NCBI GenBank assembly: GCA_023055355.1
Contig: JALJCS010000028.1
Span: 6,448,418-6,512,417, forward strand
Length of the DNA stretch: 64,000 nt
Reading direction: 5' to 3'
Source of the DNA: Agelaius tricolor
Lineage: Eukaryota; Chordata; Aves; Passeriformes; Icteridae
Position 1 is the first letter of the stretch. Every line of letters begins with the position of its first letter. The notes under the pieces were generated by a model, which saw only the letters and a program-made list of their open reading frames with translations, had not been told where the DNA came from and ran no database searches. This document shows positions 33,667 to 43,173 of this stretch, piece by piece. Position numbers and translations under genes: made by a program.

Positions 33667-35395
33667 TCCAATGGAAAAATCTTCACAGTTCCTGACGGAC
33701 TTTGGATTAAACCTTCCAAAGACGCCAAGAGCTGCTCTGGGAGGCTGAGCAGACAAAGGGAAGCACTCAGAACCCCGTGGTCACCTCAAGGCATCACAGA
33801 TTCCCTGCCCAAGGAGCAGCTTCTGCTTTGCTCCCAACTCCAGCCTGCTCCCATCCTGGTTCTCCCTGAGAAACCATCCTTCCATTTTTCCAGGGGGAAA
33901 TTCCTAAACTGCAGCCCCAGGCTGTGCCCCGTGCAGGGAACCTGTTCTGGCAGAGGTTTCAGAGCTGAATTTCAGAGAATTCAGTGCTGGGAATTGCTGG
34001 AAGCATTCCAGATGTGTTCCAGGTCTGGGAACACCCCAGATGTGGGACACCTCCTGCAGCCCTGGAGGGGACAGTCCCACTGTCCCACTGAAAGGTCACA
34101 CACTAAATTCAAAACCCTCTTTTGCTGATTTACCTCGGTGGTTCCCTGTCAGCACCACCCCTGGATGAAAGAACACCAAATAACCCAGGTTTAAATGTGA
34201 TATTCCACATTTTAAACTGCACAGGATCGGTCTGAACTGCTTGACAGCTCATCCCCTTCCCTCATTACACAGCCCAGTTCATTTTCCAGGCTGGCTCAGG
34301 TTTGGAGTGGTTAAAAGGGCTCCGATGCCCCAGGCAGCAGCAGCAGCAGCATCTGGAGCTGAGCTCCAGCCTTGGGCTAAAGCTGCCAGGGCTGGTGCTG
34401 GCCACAGGAGGGGCTGGAAAAGGAGGGGTTGGGAGGTGGGGTTCCAGGAGCTCTCCCCACACAGCAATTCCTGGCAAGTAAAGCTCTGACCCAACACAGA
34501 ACTCAGGATTTCATGCCCCACTCCAGATGTGTTTCTGTTCAGTTTTTAATTCGGAAATTTTGGGGCACACAGCAGTTTAACAATGCACTTTTAATGCCCT
34601 AACATGCACAGATATATATATACACGCCTTTTGTTTCATTTTTATTTACCTTAGCAGCACACCCAGACCTGCTGCAGGTTTTCACATTATATTTTAATTA
34701 GTGTTTTTATAGATGAAAGACAAAGACAGCACTCAGCACAAACACACACATCTACTGTGCTGCATTTCCCAAGGCACACACTTTAATACCCAGAACACCA
34801 AGGCTCTCTCCATGAAAATTTATATTCCCTTGCTGGGTCCTGGGTCCATCTGGTAGCTGGGTTTGGGAGCTGTGTGGGGAGGGAACAATGTTTGTTGTTC
34901 TTGTTGGAGTAGTTAATGTTTTATAAACTCGTGAAACTCCACAGAATTAGGATCACTGGGAAAGGAACCCAAGGCAAGCAGATGTGCCCCTCAATTAATG
35001 CATTTTTGGTGGGGTGGGTTTTTTTTTATTTTGTTGTTTTCTTTCTTTTTAATAGTCTGGTGTTCAACAGGGAAAATATGAGAGAGGAGAGCAGGACTGT
35101 CCCCAAAATAAGCAGGGAGTCCTGCCCTCCTCCGCATTCTGTGTTGCTCATCTCCACCTGTGAATTTTCCTGTGGATTTTTGGGATGGAAACCTTTCCAT
35201 CACCAGAGGGACCATCCCTGACTCTAAGTGAGGATCACCAAGGTGCCACATCCCAAACCCTGGCGCTGAAGGTGTTCAGAACCATTTTTGGGGTGCAGTA
35301 CCTGGAAAAGCTGCTGGAGACAGGGGTGGGGTTCAACACGGAAACAACCAAGTCAAAAACCCCCACATCCACCCAAAATACCCCATTAATGTCTC
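33667..35395. other. Unassigned intergenic sequence
   Basis: No gene is recognised. 34,240-34,500 is GC-richer with a short CAG run (cagcagcagcagcagc near 34,337). 34,540-34,960 is AT-rich with 'gatatatatatacacg' and 'caaacacacacatc'. Frames are short and overlapping. Confidence 0.45.
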
Positions 35396-35690
35396 AGAAG
35401 GAAGGAAAATGAAGGTGAAGGAAGGAGAAGGAAGGAGAAGGAAGGAGAAGGAAAGAGGAGGAAGGAGAAGGAAGGAGAAGGAGGGAGAAGGAGGGAGAAG
35501 GGAGGAGAGAGAAGGAGGGAGAAGGGAGGAGAGAGAAGGAGGGAGAAGGAAGGAGAATGAAGGAGAAGAAAGGAGAAGGAAAGAGAAGGAAGGAGAAGGA
35601 AGGAGAAGGAAGGAAAATGAAGGAGAAGGAAGGAGAACAAAGGAAAATGAAGGAGAAGGAAGGAGAAGGAAGGAGAAGGAAGCACAGACA
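35396..35690. repeat. GAAGGA polypurine minisatellite
   Basis: About 295 bases of gaaggagaag, gagggagaag and gaaaatgaag units contain no C and very little T on the + strand. Frames give Lys/Glu/Arg on the plus strand and Ser/Phe/Leu/Pro on the minus strand and are artefacts. Confidence 0.95.
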
Positions 35691-36430
35691 CTTCTCAAAG
35701 GCAAACTGTGGTTGGTGTTTCCTCCAGGCTCCGAGTCTCCATCCTTTAATCCCGTGCAACATTTATGGAACATTCCTTCCCTCCTGCTCTGGAGCAAGTG
35801 CAAATAGGAGTTTGGCAAAGAGGAGCTGCCCACAAGGAAGGAGCTGCTCGGAGCAGTTGCACCAGAATTTGAGCTAAACCATAACATCACACGTCTGAAT
35901 AATGCCGTGAAAAATATATAAAACCTGTTATGGCATTAAAAGTTTAAACCCCATAAATCTTCAGCATGCTATTTACTGGGCTGAGAAGGTGACAGAAACA
36001 ACATTCTGAAGTGGAATAGGAGAAGAAAAGAAAATGGAGTGCGGGGAGCAGGGGAAACCCCCAGGACATGGCCAAAAACGCTGGAACAGGCAGGGCTGGG
36101 GCTGGCAGAGTGACCCTGAGCTCTGTGCACACACACCCCCCCAGCAAACTGCTCCATTAATGCTCTGGAAAAAGGGATTTACCAAAATAGACGGGAATTT
36201 AGAAGGGGGAAAAAAGTCAGGGCAGGATTAGCAGGGAAGGAAACATGGAACAAGTAAAATTCACTTCTCAGAAGGTGCCATTGAGAGCCCTCATTCATTT
36301 TGTCCTCCTGATGCTCCCACTGGCTGGGGGGGGGATGGTTCTACAGACAACAAGGATTAAACTTGCCAGCTACAAGGTTTGCTCCAGCATTTGCCAGATT
36401 TCAATACAAACTGGAAGTTCAAGTTGAAAT
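35691..36430. other. Unassigned sequence
   Basis: This is mixed sequence. 35,880-35,960 is AT-rich (gtgaaaaatatataaaacctg). A G run of 8 lies near 36,328-36,335. No gene is recognised. Confidence 0.4.
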
Positions 36431-36960
36431 AAACCCCCACGTTTTGTCAGCTTTCAAGCTGGAGCTTTGCTGTAGCATCAGTCTGGTCTGAGCTCCTTCC
36501 CACAGGCACAGTCCCTGAGTTGTGGCTCTCATCTCTGTGTTACAGCACAAAAAATAGAATTTTTCAGTAGTTACTGTGAGAAAGATTTAAACAACCCACT
36601 GCAAATTCTGCAACCTGTCAGCCCAAACCGTGGGGAAGTTATCTGGGGGTTCCAGCTGGAGCCTATCCCTCATTCAAACCAACTTTCTTTCACTTCTAAT
36701 TGAGAACAAATTCCATTTTCATCTGTGACTGAACTTTTTGAGCCCTTGTAGCTTCAAGTCAGCTCATTAACATTACTTAGACATCGGTTTTATAGTTGAA
36801 TTATACCATGTTTATACTGTGGAATTCCATTACTTAATTGCTTCACTACTGGAAATTTCAGTGGGGTTCTCATTTTTCGCATAAATCTCAAGAATAAACA
36901 TGTTTCTGTATTTCTCTTACTTAATTAAGTGCATGTTTCATAAAAAAAAAAAAAAATAGC
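36431..36960. promoter_or_regulatory. Candidate conserved noncoding element
   Basis: Over 500 bases of complex, repeat-free sequence contain only short open frames on either strand. It holds many AT-rich factor-like cores: 'gctcattaacattacttag', 'ttccattacttaattgcttc' and 'cttacttaattaagtgcatg' (the last contains the palindrome acttaattaagt). This is one of the strongest enhancer-like textures in the window. Status is inferred and must be confirmed by alignment. Confidence 0.35.
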
Positions 36961-37274
36961 CAACATAGACAAATTAGGCAAAGAATCATTTGTTTAATCA
37001 AAGGGGAAACTCTCACTGCAAGTGAAGGGGGAAACTCCTGAAGCTTTGGCTCTTGCTTCTAGTGAGTGCTGAGGGCTCAAACTCCTCCAAATTATCCAAA
37101 TGTGTTCATCCTACAGAAAATCTGTGCTGGGAGTCACCCCCACAGTGCTCTTGCAGCAAAGGAGAAAATTGGGGAATATTCCCTGTGGAACAACGAGGTT
37201 GGGCTGAGCCCAGGGTGGCTGCAGGGATGGAGGGGAGGGAGCTGTGCCAGCCCCTCCACCCAACACCAATTAAA
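36961..37274. other. Unassigned sequence
   Basis: An A run precedes this block. The sequence is mixed, with overlapping 78-85 codon frames lacking domains. Confidence 0.4.
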
Positions 37275-37382
37275 TCATGGCATCATTAAGGCTGGAAAAG
37301 GCCTCCAAGGTCATAAAACCTGACCTCTGACCAAACACCAGCCCACCAAGCCACAGAACATCCCACCCCATCATCCTGGCAT
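37275..37382 (-). mobile_element. CR1-like 3' end fragment, minus orientation
   Basis: 'atcattaaggctggaaaagg', 'cctccaaggtcat' and 'ctgaccaaacaccagcccac' match the minus-strand reading of a CR1 3' UTR subtype. The tail repeats are missing or reduced to 'catggcatcatt'. Confidence 0.7.
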
Positions 37383-37545
37383 GGAAACAGGGCCCAAAAT
37401 GAGAGACACGCTGAAAAATCCCCCAAATCACCGCAAAAATCGTCTGTGTTCTTCCTCTGCACCCCAAAATCAGCCCCAGCAGCTTTAGAGAGGTCTGTTA
37501 ACCATCGTGTCCAAGCGTGCTCTTGTGGCTTCCCATTGCCACAAG
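37383..37545 (-). repeat. Inverted repeat arm 1 (partner at 41,163-41,322)
   Basis: This block is the reverse complement, with only scattered mismatches, of 41,163-41,322. Matching landmarks include 'gggcccaaaatgagagacac', 'gctgaaaaatcccccaaatc', 'accccaaaatcagccccagc' and 'taaccatcgtgtccaagcg'. Because arm 1 directly follows a CR1-like tail, it may be an uncommon CR1 subtype or another dispersed repeat. No function is suggested. Confidence 0.85.
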
Positions 37546-38744
37546 CAGCACTTCCTCTCCCCTCTCGCAGGAAATCTGCCCTGCCTTCACCTGGCTTCAG
37601 TTTTCCCAAGTTTTTTAATACAGGTGAAGTGTAGAGGATCCCTTTGGATCATGGCAGTGGTGGGTTTTGAGGTGGTTTGTGGGGTTTTTTTCCAAGGTTT
37701 TAATAAAAATCCCTCAGCAGCACTTCCAGCTCCTTCCCTCTCCCAGTGTGGGAACACCAAAGTTGTTCCTGCTCCTTGCTTGAAGGAGAGAAACAAGAAA
37801 TTAAACCAAGAAATAGCAGCAATAAATGTCTGAATTTTAGGTCCTTAGCAGGATTATTTTGTCTTTTCACAAATTTGCTTCCCCCTCCGTACAAAAGTTT
37901 GCACAGCTGAATAGGTTTGGAGTTCAACAAGGGATAAAATAATGCCTCAAAATTAATGAGAGTTAGAATTAAAGTAATTAATGTTTTAACAGCTATTTTC
38001 TATGATATGAGCTGAGCAAAGAACACTCTTAAAAAAAAATCAAACTAATTTCACTAAATTGTGAAAGGTCTATTTTAGCTACTCATTCATTTTAATTCTA
38101 ATTTCTGTTATTATGGATCTTTACGGTGTTTAGGTCAAGAGAGATAGAAACTGGGCTTTTCCTACAACTGCTAAACCACTCTCAGAGTTCATTTCCCTTG
38201 CTGGAATCTCTTTCCTGCAAAACCAGCCAGACACTTGCTATTTACCCCATGGTGCAAAATTCCAGCACTTGGCTCCCAACAACTCCTTTTGCCAGAAGCT
38301 GCTCCTACAATAATTGTGGAGATAAAATTCATTCAGGAAAAAAAAAAACCAACAATTTAAGATATTCTCTCCTGTTGCCCTTTAGAGGTGGCATCATCTG
38401 TCCCCTCTGCCCTTTCCTCCCGTGAGTTTGCCCTGGGACACAGCTCTGTGGGTTTAAGACCCAAAAATACTGAAAGATCCTATCTGGGACAACATTTTAC
38501 TTAAATATTTTAGGAATTATCACCTGGCAGCAGCAGCAAAAATCCATGGGAGCATCAGGAATCTGTGTCAGCACCTGACAGCTGAAACACAGCCAGGCCT
38601 GTACTTCCCAAATGAAATCTGCCTGCACAGCCACATGAAATCCCACCCCACAGCACTCAGGGCATTTACAGCCACCAGTCCATCACATCTGAAGGCTGAG
38701 CTAAATGCTAATCAATAATTTATCAATATTTTTAATATGACGTT
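37546..38744. other. Unassigned intergenic sequence
   Basis: This is mixed sequence. 37,930-38,130 is AT-rich and complex. No gene or repeat is recognised and frames are short. Confidence 0.45.
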
Positions 38745-38861
38745 ATGGGCTCCGATGTAATAATTTTATAATTATTATAATATTATATTATAATATCTAC
38801 ATATTATATTGTATTGTATTATAATATAATATATATTATAATATAATATATATATATTATA
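38745..38861. repeat. AT-rich low-complexity tract
   Basis: Long tattataatataat strings lead into the perfect palindrome that follows. Confidence 0.85.
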
Positions 38862-38956
38862 TTGCCTCAATGGGAGGAAAAATTATTATATTATAATATA
38901 ATATATATATTATATATTATATTATAATATAATAATTTTTCCTCCCATTGAGGCAA
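38862..38956. repeat. Perfect 95-bp palindrome
   Basis: The left arm starts 'ttgcctcaatgggaggaaaa' and the right arm ends 'ttttcctcccattgaggcaa'. The AT-rich interior (tattatattataatataata and its complement) is also symmetrical about position 38,909, with no true loop. I checked arm pairing base by base to the centre region. Such cruciform-capable sequences are unstable and often mark recent rearrangement. It could also represent terminal inverted repeats of a tiny element, but no target duplication was obvious. Confidence 0.9.
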
Positions 38957-39242
38957 GTGGGGTGGCATAAATGATGGCCCTGTGACAAAAGGGGAAGGTT
39001 TATCCACAGGAGTGACCTCTGGCAGAGCCATCTGTGCCACCTGCCCCTGGGAGCTGCAGCCCCTCTGTGTGCTCACAGCACTGCAAAAGCTGCAGTGAGG
39101 AAAAGGTTTTCCACTGGGCAGGTCCAGGAAAAATTAGAGGTATCATTTTTGAGGAAAAATTAGGTTTCAGAAAGGAAAAATTTATCATTAGGTATCATAG
39201 AGGAAAAATTTAGGGATCATTTTTGAACCAAAAAAGAGGAAA
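38957..39242. other. Unassigned sequence
   Basis: This is mixed sequence with a short local duplication of 'gaggaaaaattaggt' around 39,140-39,220. No gene is recognised. Confidence 0.4.
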
Positions 39243-39468
39243 TTTATGTTAGATATACAGAAGGAATCGTTCCCTAGGAGGGTGGTGGGGCCCTGGCACA
39301 GGGGGCCCAGAGAAGCTGTGGCTGCCTCTGGATCCCTGGAAGTGCCCAAGGATGGAACTTGGAGCAGCCTGGGACAGTAGAAAGTGTCCCTGCCCTTGTC
39401 AGAGATTTGGAAATAGAAGATCTTTAAGGTCTCTTCAAACCCAAACCATTCTGCTTTTATGATTTTTG
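39243..39468 (+). mobile_element. CR1 LINE fragment, plus orientation
   Basis: 'gttagatatacagaaggaat', 'gagggtggtggggccctgg', 'cccagagaagctgtggctgc', 'tggatccctggaagtgccca', 'agcagcctgggacagtagaa' and 'tgtccctgcccttg' are in CR1 order, then 'ggtctcttcaaacccaaacc' and a degraded tail 'ttctgcttttatgatttt'. It is truncated and inactive. Confidence 0.93.
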
Positions 39469-39614
39469 ACCTTTGCTTTGATCCGAATGCCCCAACTCCC
39501 ACACTTCAAACAAGTTTGGGCTTTAGGTGTGTAGATGCTTCCAAACTTTGCTCAAAACTGATGTCTACAATACAAAACCTTCTCTTACACCCAAAACCAA
39601 GCAGGATCCCACTG

Positions 39615-39985
39615 CCCATGGAGTTCTGTGCAGCTGGAAGGGTTTTGGGGCAGGTGACATAAAAGATACAGGACATCCCCAGGAGTTCTCTGCAGCTGGA
39701 AGGGTTTTGGGGCAGATCACCTAAAAGATAAAGGACATCCCAGGGTGGAAGGGTTTTGGAGCAGGTCACCTAAGAAATAAAGGACATCCCAGGGAGTTCT
39801 TTGCACCTGGAAGGCTTTTAGGACAGATCACCTAAGAAAGAAAGGATGTCACTGGGCTGCCCAGGGAGTTCTGTGCAGCTGGAAGGGTTTTGGGGCAGAT
39901 CACCTAAGAAATAAAGGACATCCCAGGGAATTCTTTGCAGCTGGAAGGGTTTTGGGGCAGATCACCTAAGAAATAAAGGACGTCA
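39615..39985. repeat. Tandem repeat of about 60-70 bp, six diverged copies
   Basis: The core 'cagctggaagggttttgggg' followed by 'cagatcacctaagaaataaa' and 'ggacatcccagggagttct' recurs near 39,630, 39,690, 39,748, 39,808, 39,878 and 39,938. Unit length varies because one or two copies carry an extra 'cactgggctgcc' segment. Confidence 0.9.
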
Positions 39986-40639
39986 CTTGGCTGCCCAGGA
40001 ATGGCTCCTCCCTGAAGAACCTGGAGCAGCCCCTAACCCCGGTGCCCTCCTGGCATGGAGGAAGGGTTGGGTTCCCAGCAGCTGGCTTCTCTGCCCATCC
40101 CTGCAGCACAGGGGGGTTACCCCAGCCTTTGATTCTTGTGGCAAGGCCCAAAATCTTCCAGGTGTTGGCACAGAGAGGCCTTTTAATCTCATTTCGCTGC
40201 AAACTCCTCTCCCCTGGCAGCCAGCTCTGCCCCAGGCCCGAGCCCTCAGGGCGTGAAGCTGCCGGTGGCTTTGGGAGCAAACCCAGCAGCATTATTCCAT
40301 TTCCCCCCGCTGAACAAAAGTATTGAGGTCTCTTTGTGAGGGAAAAGCCAAGCTGGATTCCTTTATCCCCCTGCCCTTTGCGCTCACAATGCCACACTCT
40401 GTCTGCCGGGCCCAGGAGGGGAGTGTCCCCAAGGTCCCCACAGGATTCAGGCCTCTGGTAATGGAGTCCTGGGCCTGAGGGGAAGCAGCAGCCTCCTCCA
40501 GGCTTGCCTTTGAACGAGGCTAGTCTGTCAGGGCTGGGGAGCAATTTAAAACCACGGGGAAAGGGGGAGCTTAGGTGGAGAAGAATGATTTCTTATCAAA
40601 GCTGCCAATAGAGGAGACCCAGGTGGTCGGGCTGAGGGG
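39986..40639. other. Unassigned GC-rich sequence
   Basis: A 192-codon minus-strand frame covers 39,966-40,544. It overlaps other frames on both strands and shows no domain, so I do not call a gene. Parts such as 40,150-40,210 (ttttaatctcatttcgctgc) are complex and could be regulatory. Confidence 0.4.
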
Positions 40640-41160
40640 GATCCCAAAGGCTGCAGATGAGGTTGAGGAATAAACGGGGGCTTTCAGCAGCTCAGGCCAG
40701 CCTTGGGAGGGGACAACCAACACTGGTGTCCTCCTGGGGGTGGCAGTGCTGACATTTCCTCCTGGGGGTGGCAATTCTGAAATTTCCTCCTAGGAAACAT
40801 CAGACTCACAGGTAGGAGCATTGCAGAGGGGACTGGGATCCAGGGGAGGATCAGAAATTCCCTGAAATGCTTTATACACCCAGACATGAGAGAGATCCCA
40901 AAGGCTGCGATGAGCAGATGAGGTTGAGGAATAAATGGGGGTTTTCAGCAGCTCAGGCCAGCCTTGGGAGGGGACAACAAACACTGGTGTCCTCCTGGGG
41001 GTGGCAATGCTGATATTTACTCCTGGGGATGGCAATTCTGAAATTTCCTCCCAGGAAACACCAGACCCACAGGTAGGAGCATTCCAGAGGAGGCTGGTAT
41101 CCAGGGGAGGATCAGAAATTCCATTAAATTCCAATAAATTTGTACACATCCACACGTGAG
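40640..41160. repeat. 261-bp tandem duplication
   Basis: Two copies (about 40,640-40,900 and 40,901-41,160) share 'gaggttgaggaataaa', 'cagctcaggccagccttggg', 'ctggtgtcctcctgggggtg', 'ttctgaaatttcctcc' and 'ccaggggaggatcagaaatt'. Copy 2 contains a small extra internal piece. Within each copy 'tttcctcctgggggtggca' is itself partly duplicated. Confidence 0.92.
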
Positions 41161-41162
41161 AG

Positions 41163-41322
41163 AGGTGGGCACTGGGAAGCCACAAGAACACGCTTGGACA
41201 CGATGGTTAACAGAGCTCTCTAAAGCTGCTGGGGCTGATTTTGGGGTGAAGAGGAAGAGCACAGATGATTTTTGCAGTGATTTGGGGGATTTTTCAGTGT
41301 GTCTCTCATTTTGGGCCCTGTC
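41163..41322 (+). repeat. Inverted repeat arm 2 (partner at 37,383-37,545)
   Basis: This is the plus-orientation copy of the sequence described at 37,383-37,545, starting 'tgggaagccacaagaacacg' and ending 'ctcattttgggccctg'. It directly follows the 261-bp duplication. The two arms lie about 3.6 kb apart in opposite orientation. Confidence 0.85.
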
Positions 41323-42400
41323 ACTCCCACCCTCCCAGACCTATCCCATTCTGTTCCGTTCCTCATCTCAAGTGAAACAGAATTCTCATTTCTCTCTGGT
41401 TTCTGGGAATAATAAAAGCAGTTTGTGCAAGAAACAAGCCAAGTTGCAGGAATAAAGTTGTTCTCAGGCAAGAAAACTCAGCAACTGCTGTCACCAAACA
41501 ATTGGGGCTTAAAAACATTTTGAAAACCTGTTTTAAAGCACTGTCTGTGCACAGGAAACATCCCAGACTTCACTAAAGACATTGAGAGTCCTTCTAATAC
41601 CTTGAAGTGTGTGGGGGGAAGTGTAATCTGTTTTGATAACTCCTGACATTAAACAGTGATAAATAATTAAATCTGTTTAACTGTTTCATTAACTAAAGAT
41701 AGATGGGGAGAGCTCCACAGATAGAATATAGATCAAAAAGATTGAGGCTGGCTCTAAATTCCCCTGATGTTTTATGACACCATTTGTATTCTGTCACTCA
41801 CTAGCTTTATGTATAGTCCAAGCTGTGAACTGAATACCCCATTCAGAAAGCCACTCACTCTGCATGTTATTGCAATTTAATATTTTCACACACAGACACA
41901 TCATTATCTTGGAACCCGACACTGCAAGGAGAATTCAGTAATTTTTCAAGAGTGCTGGTTGTTGGGGTTTTTTTTTTTTGTTCTAATGGAAGCATTGAGG
42001 CACAAGGATCTAAATGGCCACTCTGCCAATATTTAACCTCTACATAGATACATCAGCAGGTTGGTACTGGGCTGTTTTGGAGGCTTTTTCTCATTTTAAA
42101 CGTGTCATGACAAAAGAATGAAAAAAGGAAAATTAAGAATCTGCCTCTGTAAACAAGAATAAAACTCCTTGCAGAATTATAACTTGTGATTCTGAACTAG
42201 AAGTAAAGATATAAAATACATATATTGACATGGAAGTCCTCCAGGCTGTCTCTTCAGTCTTGAATTACCAAAACATTGCCTTGGAATGGGATCATCACAC
42301 TTATTCTGGGATTCTGAGGGGGCAGAAATGCACATTTCTCTGGGATATTTGAGAAGAATCAGGCACAGAACTCTACAAATTACAGATTAAAAAAAAAAAA
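41323..42400. promoter_or_regulatory. Candidate conserved noncoding region (about 41,480-42,240)
   Basis: Complex AT-rich sequence with few open frames includes 'gataaataattaaatctg', 'tttcattaactaaagataga' and 'gcaatttaatattttcac'. A short T run (41,969-41,980) and an A run (42,390-42,407) are the only simple repeats. Regulatory status is inferred from texture. Confidence 0.3.
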
Positions 42401-42534
42401 AAAAAAACCAAACCAAGCACATTTACAAATATTTAAAAGCCAAATCACACTAGAAGAACTTTAGAAGTGGAGATAAAGGCAGGGCTGATTTTTTTCCATG
42501 GAGATAAATCCTTCTTACCCCAGCCCCTTGGTGG

Positions 42535-43173
42535 TTAATCATTAACCAGAGCTGCACAGGGACCCAGACAGAAGGAAAAACTCTTTATTTGGAGTTTTTT
42601 ATTTGGATATCCCAAAGATTCCAGGGCCTTCAGGACCTGCTCCAAAGTCCTGCAAAGTCCATGGGAAGCCACCAAGGAGCCACCAAGGCCTTCAGCAGGT
42701 TTGGGGCTCCCAGCTGTGAGATTTTGCTGCTGCTCAGCCATGGGGAAGGTTCCCTCAAGGCCCCTGAGGAGCTGCCCAGGAGGAAAGACAAAATTCCACC
42801 CTGGGAAATGCAAAATTTCATCCCAGAATTCCCAGTTCCTGCTGCTGAGTTGGACACAAGCCTCAATTTGCCCTGTTACACCCTCGGGATTTTCATAGGG
42901 CGAGAAAAGAGAGCTCAGAGCAAAGGAATCTGCCACTATTCCACTTTGCCCCCACCTCATTTCCCAAAGCTCTGGATTCTGCAGTAAATAACCAGGAATT
43001 CTCAGGCAGGGAAGGTGGGCAGGGCCATTTCTCTGTGCTTTTTCTCCAGGTTTGGGATTGGGGCTGAGCCCCTGCCCCACCAGAATTCTGCTCAGCTCCC
43101 CCAGCCCAGCCTGCAGGTCCTTATTGCTGGCCTGAAAAGCCAAATTCTCCAATACAACACAAATTTCACACAA
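42535..43173 (-). other. Open frame of 212 codons, probably not a gene
   Basis: This is the longest frame in the repeat-rich half that is not made of simple repeats. It reads leucine-, glycine- and proline-rich sequence with no recognisable domain, signal peptide or membrane segment. Two plus-strand frames of 132 and 65 codons overlap it, which argues that the region is simply stop-poor. No splice context or promoter is evident. Confidence 0.12.

Noticed and set aside
38745..38956. microRNA precursor at the palindrome
   Set aside because: The stem is too AT-rich and lacks a terminal loop and the usual mismatched miRNA stem. It is kept only as a structural palindrome.
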